Source: an uncultured Lachnospiraceae bacterium
Lineage (GTDB): Bacteria > Bacillota > Clostridia > Lachnospirales > Lachnospiraceae
DNA: 37,500 nucleotides
Reading direction: 5' to 3'
Assembly: GCA_910586005.1 (NCBI GenBank)
Contig: CAJUHG010000021.1
Location: 1-37,500, forward strand
The notes under the pieces were generated by a model. That model did not search any database and was not told where the DNA came from. It was given only the letters and a program-made list of their open reading frames with translations. This document shows positions 25,726 through 35,000 of the stretch, piece by piece (position 1 is the first letter of the stretch; every line of letters starts with the position of its first letter). Both the position numbers and the translations under genes were made by a program.

Positions 25726-27777
25726 TTAAAATATCACTTTTAATACTCTCTCTGTATTTCCTTTTACTTTTACAATTAATTCATTGCGCTTTGTGGCAGA
25801 AAAACCAAGTCCAGATAATTGATCTTTGGTATCTTTTACTCTCATTTTAGAGCCAAGCGCTTCAAATACTCTTTTATGTTCCACTAATTCATTCTTTAAA
25901 AATTCATTATAAAAACCATTTGGCTGTTCTGGGTTAATGCAATCTTTCAACATAAAGAAATAATGTCTGTGTCCAATACCATCTTGCTCGTCCCAATAGT
26001 TAGGAGAATACATAATAACAGATACTGGAACAAACTGATTGGTATGTAAATTCCAAACCTCTCTGGAAGACACGTTGGAAGGTAACAAGTTCTTAATGGT
26101 AAAAGTACCATTTTCCTGTAATGTAACTTCTGCCACATATACATTTTCTCCTGTTCTTAATCCTTTTGTATAATCAAAAGAATAAATTTGACCATCAAAC
26201 TCAATTTCTGCTCGAAATCCATTTCTGCTCCCTCTATCTGCATATTGATTTACAAAAAATGTATAAATTCCATGCTTCATTTTAGATTTATCTGGCCATG
26301 TAATATTTTCAACAGCAACGTTTCTCTCTGGATGAGTAATATCCACATCTAATTGACCTCCCAAAGAAGAAACATTAGGTTTTCTACAATTATTAAAAAA
26401 GATTTCATTTTTATTTGGTTCTATACAATGAGCATCTAAATCACTATTATCTGTACCATCTTCATTCCATTGAATAGAAAATCTTAAAACTCCATCTACT
26501 CTGCCACCAGCAGCTCTTACTTTTTCTTTCATACTATCTGTCATATTGCCTGAATAAGCCCATCCAAAATTGTTATTCCATTTAAACATTGTTTTAGATT
26601 CCTTATTTTCAGGTGCAATCAATGAAACCATATTGCTAACATGTTTTACTTCAAAATATACTTCCACTTCTCTTGCAGTAGGAAGTACATTTGATACAAA
26701 TTTATCAATTGCAATTTCTTCCACTTTTGAAAATTTCTTAGGTTTTGAAGTAGCCTCTTTCTCCATTTCTGTAAAAATATCATCTATACCATTAATTCTC
26801 TTTGCAGCATCCTTATTAGAAAATAGTATATTATTTACAGTGATATCATCAAGCGTTGCATATCTTCTGCCAAGAGATTCCAAATATCCCAATTCTGTAA
26901 TTGTCTTTTTTGCATCCTCCAACATCTTTTTAGTAAAAATTGGTTTGGGTCTCTTATAATTAGCTGGAGCTACTATCTGCTCATATTTTCTAACTGCAAT
27001 ATCTAAATCCATTCCCTCACTGACATTGATAAGTAAGGTACCAATACTGTGATTTCTAATCCTCCCAATTGCAATTCCAGCTTTTACAGACTTCTCCCAT
27101 ACATAATTCTCTCTCTCTGATTCATTAGAAAGTTTATGATATTCCTTCTTATACTTTAAAAATTGTGTCAAAATACTTTTCCATTCTTCCCCTTTATAAA
27201 GTGTATTTGATGTGATAAGTTCTAGAATTGTAAGCAAACTATCTTCTGAAATCTCCTCAAGTGAACGCTGAAATACATTTCTTGTATCTCTAAATTCTCC
27301 TTTTATATCCCCCTTAGAACGTTCACTTGTATCTACAAATCGTTCTGGCAACTCTAGAAAAAAATGAGACCATTCTTTTACTTTACCAGATTCTGATTCT
27401 TCATAATTTTTCATTGTACCAATTTTCTTCCATTTACTTACATAGATATCTGACACATGATAAGATCTGACCAAAGAAGATAGTGCATCTAGCACAGGCT
27501 GATAAGTGGTATCACTTGTCTTAAAATCCCAAATTGTTATTATTTGGCTATTTTTAATTACAACCACATTGCCTATTGTCTTTATAAATTGTTTACAACA
27601 ACTGCAATCATGTACCGCTCGTTCTCTATATACCTCATTTGTTCCTACTGGAAAACTATCTAGATAAGTATTCCATAATTCATCTTTATTCACCGCTACT
27701 TCAAATAAATAATCAACGCCTTGTGTTATTTTCTCAAAATGTTTGATCAATTTATTTCTCATTTCTATAAATTGCAT
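25726..27777 (-). CDS. Hypothetical protein with DUF2135-like region
   Basis: First gene of the operon, about 683 residues from the ATG at 27777, which follows AAGGAGAAGG; a GTG at 27798 is not needed. Residues 1-350 are helical, with a Cys pair in CSCCKQF, and are unlike families I know. Residues 440-600 (SIQWNEDGTDNSDLDAHCIEPNKNEIFF, written here only to mark the block start, then GGQLDVDITHPERN and a YTFFVNQYADRGS strand) look like the beta-sandwich of DUF2135/YfaP proteins. The C terminus is a short basic tail. Possibly the recognition component of the MoxR/VWA system; that is inference. Confidence 0.72.
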   Translation of the reverse strand: MQFIEMRNKLIKHFEKITQGVDYLFEVAVNKDELWNTYLDSFPVGTNEVYRERAVHDCSCCKQFIKTIGNVVVIKNSQIITIWDFKTSDTTYQPVLDALSSLVRSYHVSDIYVSKWKKIGTMKNYEESESGKVKEWSHFFLELPERFVDTSERSKGDIKGEFRDTRNVFQRSLEEISEDSLLTILELITSNTLYKGEEWKSILTQFLKYKKEYHKLSNESERENYVWEKSVKAGIAIGRIRNHSIGTLLINVSEGMDLDIAVRKYEQIVAPANYKRPKPIFTKKMLEDAKKTITELGYLESLGRRYATLDDITVNNILFSNKDAAKRINGIDDIFTEMEKEATSKPKKFSKVEEIAIDKFVSNVLPTAREVEVYFEVKHVSNMVSLIAPENKESKTMFKWNNNFGWAYSGNMTDSMKEKVRAAGGRVDGVLRFSIQWNEDGTDNSDLDAHCIEPNKNEIFFNNCRKPNVSSLGGQLDVDITHPERNVAVENITWPDKSKMKHGIYTFFVNQYADRGSRNGFRAEIEFDGQIYSFDYTKGLRTGENVYVAEVTLQENGTFTIKNLLPSNVSSREVWNLHTNQFVPVSVIMYSPNYWDEQDGIGHRHYFFMLKDCINPEQPNGFYNEFLKNELVEHKRVFEALGSKMRVKDTKDQLSGLGFSATKRNELIVKVKGNTERVLKVIF

Positions 27778-27806
27778 TTTTCCTTCTCCTTTTGACACTT
27801 TTTTTT

Positions 27807-27835
27807 ATTTTATCATATATTATTTCCGAACACAA
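27807..27835 (-). promoter_or_regulatory. Candidate promoter of the MoxR/VWA operon
   Basis: On the minus strand TTGTGT (27830-27835), 17 bp and TAAAAT (27807-27812). A TATAAT further upstream lacks a good -35. It lies about 100 bp inside the right end of the element. Confidence 0.4.
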
Positions 27836-27904
27836 GTTCCGTTTTTTTGTTTTAAGTAACAAATTTCTAAATTTAGATTATAATGTATGACAATAAAAAA
27901 CGCT

Positions 27905-27929
27905 CACAGAGCATAACACATGTGCTTCT
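27905..27929. repeat. 25-bp dispersed repeat, copy 1
   Basis: Matches 36948-36972 at 22 of 25 positions (CACAGAGCATAACAC versus CACAGAACATAACAC at the start). It lies just inside the right end of the element, next to the attR half-site. The copy at 36948 is outside the element. Confidence 0.45.
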
Positions 27930-27932
27930 AAA

Positions 27933-27969
27933 AAATGGAACATTACTACTGCTTCTGTAGGTACAGAAG
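27933..27969 (+). other. attR-type junction of the cotJC element
   Basis: Half-site 27933-27959, GG at 27960-27961 and core TAGGTACAGAAG at 27958-27969. To the right, cotJC codons resume in frame (E-L-A-H-M-E). To the left is element DNA. Confidence 0.85.
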
Positions 27970-28388
27970 AACTAGCACATATGGAAATTGTCTGTACAAT
28001 TATTTATCAGTTGACCAAGGATTTAACCCCAGAAGAAATTAAGGCTTCTGGTTTTGACAAATATTATGTAGATCATACCCTTGCACTTTGGCCTCAAGCT
28101 GCAGGTGGAATACCTTTTAATGCCTGCGAATTTCAATCTAAAGGTGATCCAATTACAGATTTAACAGAAGATATGGCTGCAGAACAGAAAGCGCGCAGCA
28201 CTTATGAAAATATCTTACGTCTTATCAAAGATCCCGAAGTTGCAGATCCTATCCGTTACTTGCGTGAACGAGAAGTAGTCCACTTCCAACGTTTCGGTGA
28301 AGGATTACGCATTGTTCAAGAACACTTAGATTCTAAGAACTTCTATGCTTTTAATCCTGCTTTTGACTGTTCAAAACGGGATTGCTAA
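27969..28388 (+). pseudogene. cotJC: cotJC, C-terminal part (beyond the element)
   Basis: In-frame codons from 27969 encode EELAHMEIVCTIIYQLTKD..., the C-terminal 139 residues of CotJC. They include the metal-site segments AAEQKARSTYE and REREVVHFQRF of the Mn-catalase fold. There is no ribosome-binding site or natural start; the first ATG (27981) is Met of the HME motif. It is therefore silent unless joined to 4391-4582. The joined protein has 203 residues, near the family length of about 190-200. Confidence 0.93.
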
Positions 28389-28474
28389 ATAACTTTAGAG
28401 TTGTATCATAAATATAAAAACTAACTAATAGAAAACATGCTTTGCAAACTTTCTATTGTTATAAATCAATATAA

Positions 28475-28523
28475 AATAAGACAATATCCTGTAGTAACTA
28501 GCAGATATTGTCTTATTTTTTTC
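28475..28523 (+). terminator. Terminator after cotJC
   Basis: Arms AATAAGACAATATC (28475-28488) and GATATTGTCTTATT (28504-28517) pair perfectly over 14 bp and run into a T-tract on the plus strand. It may also serve the minus-strand gene that ends at 28549. Confidence 0.85.
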
Positions 28524-28548
28524 TATTGTTTTTTTGAAACCAAAAAAC

Positions 28549-29715
28549 TTACTGTACAAGTCCACAAGTTCGATCTAAAGAATCTAAAATTTCTTTAATT
28601 TCTGTTTCATTTCCAGGATGACTTTTTATCAATGTTTCAACTTCTTCTCTCGCTCTTTTAATATCTGCAACTTGAGTTTCTATTCCTTCCCGAAGTTTTT
28701 GACGCCGAACTAAAAGTTCATGTTTTACTTCTACCATTTCTTTTTTATCCAACAATGCTTTTGCTTGATAAATCCAGATTCTAGAATCATAGAGATGATA
28801 TGCATGTAATTGACGAATCAACTTTCCATTATAAAATTCTAAATCCTCATTCATACGCTCATACTTCTCTCGTTCTTTTACTGCTTCTAGATACTGATCC
28901 CAGATATAAGTCAACTCGTAAGCATTTTTCACATGATATTTTTCACAGGCATAATCCACTGCATTTGTGATATTAACATATTTAAATTTTACTTTATTCA
29001 TTAATACAATTGCCCGATTGATGTTAGCTTGTGCTTTTTTTAATTCCATTCCATCGTTTTGTAGCCGCCAAGCTAAAATGCCTCCAAGCGCTCCTGTAAA
29101 TAATGCTATTACTACAAAAGGCGTTTTAATATCAAATTTCATAACTGTTCCAAGTATCAAAATTACAACAATTGCCACACCAAATACTGTAATTAAACCA
29201 TATAAAAACCTTCTTAAAATTTTCTCTTCATTTAGCAAAGATTCTTGATAATAGCGCCATTCTTCTTTTTCTCCTTCTATATATTGCATATCTCGCTTTA
29301 CTACAGACTGATATTTTTCATTTTCTTGTAGTCGTTTAATAATATCTGGCATTTCTGATTCTAATTGATTCATCTGAGCAAATTGAGAATCAGAAATTGT
29401 CTTTGCTTTATTTAGATATACATCTCTTTTTTCACTTAAATTCACAACATTTTGTGCTATTTCTTGAATCTTTTCTAAATCTGGTTCCGGCAAATTTTCA
29501 ATCATTTGAATGTCTGTAAGATAATCTGTTACAATTTTATATTCCTGTTTTGTTTCTTCCAGATTTTTTATCACTTCCATAATCTGATCACAAAATTCTG
29601 CTGCAATACTTTTTTTCTGTTTTTTAGGCTCCTCTGGCCTTGGCTGCACTTCTCCTTGAAATTCTAATATTTCTTCTACATATTCTGGTTTTCTCTTCTT
29701 TTTAAATAATCCCAT
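28549..29715 (-). CDS. Coiled-coil membrane protein of unknown function
   Basis: About 388 residues starting MGLFKKKRKP. There are long coiled coils at about 35-160, two adjacent membrane helices (FLYGLITVFGVAIVVILILG and FVVIALFTGALGGILAW), then another coiled coil to the end. It should be anchored in the membrane with both helical arms in the cytoplasm. It is the last gene after the DUF5717, DUF5716 and TPR genes on the same strand, so it may belong to the same system. No family recognised. Confidence 0.75.
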   Translation of the reverse strand: MGLFKKKRKPEYVEEILEFQGEVQPRPEEPKKQKKSIAAEFCDQIMEVIKNLEETKQEYKIVTDYLTDIQMIENLPEPDLEKIQEIAQNVVNLSEKRDVYLNKAKTISDSQFAQMNQLESEMPDIIKRLQENEKYQSVVKRDMQYIEGEKEEWRYYQESLLNEEKILRRFLYGLITVFGVAIVVILILGTVMKFDIKTPFVVIALFTGALGGILAWRLQNDGMELKKAQANINRAIVLMNKVKFKYVNITNAVDYACEKYHVKNAYELTYIWDQYLEAVKEREKYERMNEDLEFYNGKLIRQLHAYHLYDSRIWIYQAKALLDKKEMVEVKHELLVRRQKLREGIETQVADIKRAREEVETLIKSHPGNETEIKEILDSLDRTCGLVQ

Positions 29716-29852
29716 TCTACTCACTTTTCCTATCATTTAATATAAGACCAAAGGCACAGAGCAATCGGTTTCTATATATGGATTTTGTTATGGTTCATCA
29801 CCATAGAACCTTATTGTGCGAAAAGATAACTATAAATCAATACCATCCTTCT

Positions 29853-30617
29853 CTACTCATTCTTTCTATATTCCATTCTAAGATATTGTAACATTTCTTC
29901 TAACATCTTTTCATAACCATTACGATCCCCAGATTGTTTTGTTTCTTCTAGTTTTTGTCTAAATTCTTTCAATCTATCTGTGGTCCCCTCTAATTCCTGT
30001 CCATCGATACGCGAAAGAGATAAGAGATAGGCATCTTTACTTTTCTTCTCTTGTCCAATCTTATATGCCTTTTCATAACATTCTGCCGCTGGTTCAAATA
30101 ACATTTGCCTTGCATAGGCAGTTCCTATATTATGCCATACATGACAAATTATTTTCAGATTATTAGGTTCCTGTTCTACCTGCTTTAATACTTTTTGATA
30201 TTCTGAGATAGCATCTTTATATTTTTCTGCTTTCAGAAGACGATCCCCACGAAGTTTTGCTCGCTCTAAAGAACTTTTATGTTCCATCCATTCTGCTGTT
30301 TTCAAAGTTTCCTTTAATTCCAAAGAACTATAGTATCCACTGGACTTTAAAATTTGTCTCATACACCAACAGCCACTTCTTTCTTGTTCAATTCCACGTC
30401 TCAGAAGTAAAGCTAAATTTTCTTTGTTGGTCTCTTGCTCTAACCACTGAAAAAGTCTTTCATTAAAAAAACTTTCCTCGATTACTCCCGTATTTTGATA
30501 TAAATAAAAACATAATTCTTCAAAGGAATACAAATTCAATCTCTCTTCTTCCAGAAAAAGCGGATGTTTCGCCACAGACTCTTCACATAGCCATACTCTA
30601 CAATTCTCCAATTTCAT
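29853..30617 (-). CDS. TPR-repeat protein
   Basis: A 254-residue protein with tetratricopeptide-like helices in the C-terminal half (YKDAISEYQKVLKQVEQEP, then WHNIGTAYARQMLFEPAAEC with YEKAYKIG). The N-terminal part (VWLCEESVAKHPLFLEEERL) is like adaptor proteins encoded next to DUF5716. The start at 30617 follows AAGGAG and overlaps the upstream gene by 20 bp, which indicates translational coupling. Probably a scaffold for the neighbouring large proteins. Confidence 0.8.
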   Translation of the reverse strand: MKLENCRVWLCEESVAKHPLFLEEERLNLYSFEELCFYLYQNTGVIEESFFNERLFQWLEQETNKENLALLLRRGIEQERSGCWCMRQILKSSGYYSSLELKETLKTAEWMEHKSSLERAKLRGDRLLKAEKYKDAISEYQKVLKQVEQEPNNLKIICHVWHNIGTAYARQMLFEPAAECYEKAYKIGQEKKSKDAYLLSLSRIDGQELEGTTDRLKEFRQKLEETKQSGDRNGYEKMLEEMLQYLRMEYRKNE

Positions 30618-31842
30618 ATTCCCACTCCTTTCCACTTCCAGCAGAAAGTTCTCCCCATCCCAAATCTTGCATTTTTAAAAAGATTTTTCCTTCTGCTGCA
30701 TAATATATGGAAATAGAAAGTCGATATCGCCCTATTTCTGGCAATATAAGTTGTGGCAATTCTAAGGTTTCAATCTTTGCTTTTTGACTCCCAGGCTTCT
30801 GTATCCACAGTTCCAGTACATTATTTTCTTCCATTAAAATACGCAAATTTTTCTTTATCTGGTGACGATTACTTCCCGCTTCAATCAATGGATAAAAATA
30901 CATTTCATCCCCTTTCGCTGCTCTGATAAGAATATGTTCTTTCACTTTATATTCACAAAAGTATACTGTTTCTGATTCTTCTTGATGTACTTGCAGCATA
31001 CCAGAATAGCAAGCTCCTTTGGTATAAAGATTTTTTCCCTGAAAAGCTCTCTTCCCACGACAAACTACCTGAAGAGATTTATCCATCCAATTTCCTTCAA
31101 ATCCGCTTCCAATCAAATAAACGGCAGATATAATTTTACCAGACATAGCCTTCTGTATTACATAAGCAAAGGCTTCATCCCATTTTTTTACATCTTCTGG
31201 AAGCCTGCCAAGGCATGTTTCTTCTACAGTTGCAATTTTAGGTTTTGTTTTTTTATTACAACAAAGATGTTTTTGCCAAATCTCTTCTCCACTACAAGAA
31301 TACAACATCACATCATACTGCCATAAACTGGATTCCTGACAGACTGCATAAGCATAAAAACTTTCCCGATTATCTTGAATTATAAATTGTTGTTCTGTCA
31401 AACCTAATTTTTGAGATACTCTTTGTAAAAGGGCAACTAATGGTTCTGTTACTTCTACCACAGAAAATACACACTTTGTCACCGCTTCCACTCCTTTCGC
31501 TGGAAGTGCCAACCACATTACCTTTCGCAGAAAAACTTGCAATAACTCTTCTGCCTCATATTCTTTGCCCAAAAATACCATTTCCTGTTCTAAAGCTCTA
31601 TTTAAAAGATAATCAATATATATTCCTTCCCCTGATTCTGCTAGTCGGCTGGCTTCTTCTCCAAAACACCATTTTCCTGTACGCCTATGTCTGCAAACTG
31701 CTGTAGGTATTCTATATAATTCTGTTCCTGCAACAGTTCCTCTCGTCTCAGGCTCAGCTAAATTTTGATGATAACAGCTCACCTGTGTCCATCTATTCGC
31801 AATCTCAATTCCAATATACCATTCACCCGCCGCTGGCTTCAT
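30598..31842 (-). CDS. DUF5716-like / Hsp70-fold protein
   Basis: About 414 residues from the ATG at 31842, which follows CAGGTG. The N terminus (WYIGIEIANRWTQVSCY) has the phosphate-1 pattern of the actin/Hsp70 ATPase fold. A fuller Hsp70-like layout is suggested by IPTAVCRHRRTGKWCFGEEA and the later AVYLIGSGFEGNWM (adenosine-like motif). The C-terminal third is beta-rich. I associate it with DUF5716 proteins of Lachnospiraceae. It sits between the DUF5717-like gene and the TPR gene. Confidence 0.75.
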   Translation of the reverse strand: MKPAAGEWYIGIEIANRWTQVSCYHQNLAEPETRGTVAGTELYRIPTAVCRHRRTGKWCFGEEASRLAESGEGIYIDYLLNRALEQEMVFLGKEYEAEELLQVFLRKVMWLALPAKGVEAVTKCVFSVVEVTEPLVALLQRVSQKLGLTEQQFIIQDNRESFYAYAVCQESSLWQYDVMLYSCSGEEIWQKHLCCNKKTKPKIATVEETCLGRLPEDVKKWDEAFAYVIQKAMSGKIISAVYLIGSGFEGNWMDKSLQVVCRGKRAFQGKNLYTKGACYSGMLQVHQEESETVYFCEYKVKEHILIRAAKGDEMYFYPLIEAGSNRHQIKKNLRILMEENNVLELWIQKPGSQKAKIETLELPQLILPEIGRYRLSISIYYAAEGKIFLKMQDLGWGELSAGSGKEWEYEIGEL

Positions 31843-32057
31843 TCTATACACCTGCCTTATACTTATCTCCTATGCTAAAATGTATCCTTTACCTTTTCCT
31901 TGTGAAACAATTACATGAACATACGTACAGTGAGTACCCTTCTAGCACACTGTTTCATTCTATACATTTATGTACCTCATACTCTGTAAATATATGATAT
32001 TCTCCGAGTATAAATAGATAGTTTTGTGAAAGAAGCAACAAATTTTTTCCCTTACTT

Positions 32058-35000
32058 CTACAAAATTAAAAACTTTTCTTTTACAAATCCATCCATCTTT
32101 CCATACATTTCTAATCGTTCTAACAAGGTAATCTCATCTTTCATCTGACAACTTACCATCATATCATTTAATAAATCGAAGCGACTACCCTCTGCGCTGG
32201 TACAAAGCTCCTGATTTTGTATCTGTCCACTTTCTGTTACCATCCAAGTTCCATTTTGTTCTTCTTTTATATAATAAGGGATTATCTCTCCATAGAATAC
32301 AAGGAATTTTTTTACAAAAATACCACCATACATATGTTCCATCTCACATTCCACATACTCAGAACTCCAAGTGGGAAGATAACTAATTTTCACTTCCACT
32401 TCTGGACTTGTACGATACTCCAAAAACACTTTATCATGATACATATATTTTCTGGCATATTTTTCTGGCAAAGTTTGATAAAATGCATAGTATTTTCCTT
32501 GAGAAATTTGTTCTAGTAAAATCTTTTCTACCCATTTCATTTCCTCTTGTGTCAATTCTTTCTTAGAAGCGCACCATTTTAAAAAACCCAATTTACACAC
32601 TTCATTTAATTCTTGACCTTCCTTGAAATACTTACCCATTTTTTCAAATACATAATCTGATACTATAGCATCTTTGGTAACAAATTGATGAGACATCCAA
32701 GAAAAATAGGCAAGCATCACTAATTCTCTTCCCATTTTTTCACTATAACTTTTGAATATTTTTTCCACATTTACAGAAAAATCTCCTGTATATAAAAATT
32801 GTAAAATACAACGTTCTTCCAATCCATAAGTATCTAATTCAAAATCACATGCAGCCTGCCACAATTTTATCATTTCTTCTAAATTTCCATGAAAATATTC
32901 ACACATATAATTTAAAATATGCTCATTATATTTTCCTCTGAGAAATACGCTTTTGCATAATCCCAACAAAAATTCATCCGGCTCTTGATCTACTTCCTCC
33001 ATATGATAACAAATTACATGAACTAATTTAGTCGCTGATATGTTTTCACAACCATAGGACAAAAGTAATTCATAGGCACGCCTATAATGTCTTCTTGCTA
33101 CTAGAAGCTCCATAATTTTCTCTCTGGTTTTTCTTTTTACTCCTTCAAAAGACAAGGAAAGTAAAAATTGATCCAAAGCATCACCTGTATAATTATAATA
33201 ATAATAAGCAATCATCTGTGGACGTAGTTCTTCTCTATATTCTTCACTAATAATTTCTGATTCTATTAACATCTGAAGATAAGGTAAATCTTTTTTTTCA
33301 TAGGTTTGCCAAATTTTTTTCTTATCAAAATATTTGATAAGATATGGCATTTTTTCTTCTGCACAAGCAATCCCTTGCTCTAAAAATTTTTCACTTTCTA
33401 ATAAAGGAATTACAGATAATTCCTTTTTCGGCATAAAACGATTTCCCTTAGAGTCTTCCAATAGGATTTCATAAGAACTACTATAAATATTCGCATACCC
33501 TATTCCATGATTAATAGAAATAACTTGTTCTTTTTTTAAAGGATGCTGACGAATCACAAGCCTCAATGCACCATAGTCACTGCATTCTATTTTATGAACA
33601 AACAGTACATTAGCCAAATTTTCTGCTAGTTCAGTAGTTACTTTTTCTGGTGACAGTACTTCTCGATACATGATTGCAATATCTTTGTCTATCTTATTTA
33701 AACGAAGTTGGTTCTGTACAAATTCTTCCATATTTTTCAGATAATATTGATAATTATTTTTCCAAGAAGCCTTCTGTTCAACCATAGATCTATAAAGCAT
33801 AGTCTGGAAACGATAAGCAAGCTTGTTATGATATTGAAAATAAAGTACCACAGACTTTGGTATTTTCTTTAATTGTTTTTTTCCCGCTGACATCATCCAA
33901 GCTTCAAATAATCCAGCGATTCTCAATTCCTCTTTCACACCCAGTTGATACCATTTCCAGTAAGTTTTTCCATAACAGTTCCACTTCATACAATAACTAC
34001 AAATAACCTGTATCATTTCCTTTTCTGCATATACTTCATAACAAGCACATAATATCTGATACCAAATGGGATGATAATTAGGGATAGAAGCTGCAATTTG
34101 ACAAACTTGTTCTGCCATTCCTCTAGTTAAACCATCATGTTTGACAGTCCAATTCAGTATTTTCCTCTCAAATATTCCTGCCCGATGTATAAAAAATGGT
34201 TCTTTTACCAGAATCCTATATGCCTCTAGATAAAGCACAGGACTTTCTTTGGAGCGTTCTAATTGTCTCGCAATCACATCTAACTTCCTGCTTTTACTAT
34301 AATTCAATTCTTCATCTAAAAACAATAAAATCCATAAAAGCAAATTATTTTCTTGATTCTTATGATAAATTCTCTTTATCTTTTTTGCTAATTTATTTAC
34401 ATATACAGGCTCTGGTTCTCGCAAGGTACAAAGATACAAATAATAAGCATATAAAGGAGATTCTTTGTCTACCTCATACTTAGGAAAAGAATCCAATGCC
34501 CATTCTGCTTCTTGTCTCTGTTTATTTGCAAGGAAAACTTGTGCTTTTTCTAATAGATACCAAAGATTATTTGGTTCTAGTAGCATAAGTTCTTCTAATT
34601 TTTTCAAAGTTAATTTGGCCCATACTCCAGTTACAATCTTTCGAAAACCCAAGTCAATATATGCCCTCATAATCTCAAACTGTCTTTTATGAATCTCTAA
34701 ATCTGTTCTTTTTCTACCTGGTTCTGACTGTATAATACAGACTTCCACTTGTTCTGTCCAAAAAAGGGTACGAAAAATAATTCTGCCAAAATTTTTGCCT
34801 GAATGAAGTTTTTTCGCTATAATTAAATATTCTGCTAATGCTCGACTTCCTAAAAATTCCTCACTAGTAATAATCTTCTTTACTGGAGATAGCCATTCCA
34901 CATCACTTGTCATCTCAATAGCAGCATATCCCCATTCATCTTTCTTCAAAGTAATATGATGCTTAAAGTTTTCATAAATACTAAAAAATTCTTGATATTT

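Larger units (their letters stand above)
4574..27961. mobile_element. Skin-like intervening element in cotJC
   Basis: This stretch splits cotJC. Its ends are defined by the shared core (4572-4583 and 27958-27969) and by two inverted half-sites that together make a symmetric attP. Excision between the GG dinucleotides (4574-4575 and 27960-27961) would release a circle of 23,386 bp and leave cotJC intact and in frame. It carries a large serine recombinase at the left end. Cargo includes an RNA-repair pair, a bile salt hydrolase, a two-component pair, glgCD and a MoxR/VWA/SWIM operon. I see no phage structural genes inside. Sporulation-specific excision is inferred by analogy with skin (sigK) and SPbeta (spsM). 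Confidence 0.85.

Noticed and set aside
4391..28388. Reading the cotJC halves as plain pseudogenes
   Set aside because: Neither half has a frameshift or stop, the join is in frame, and the att structure is intact, so decay is unlikely.
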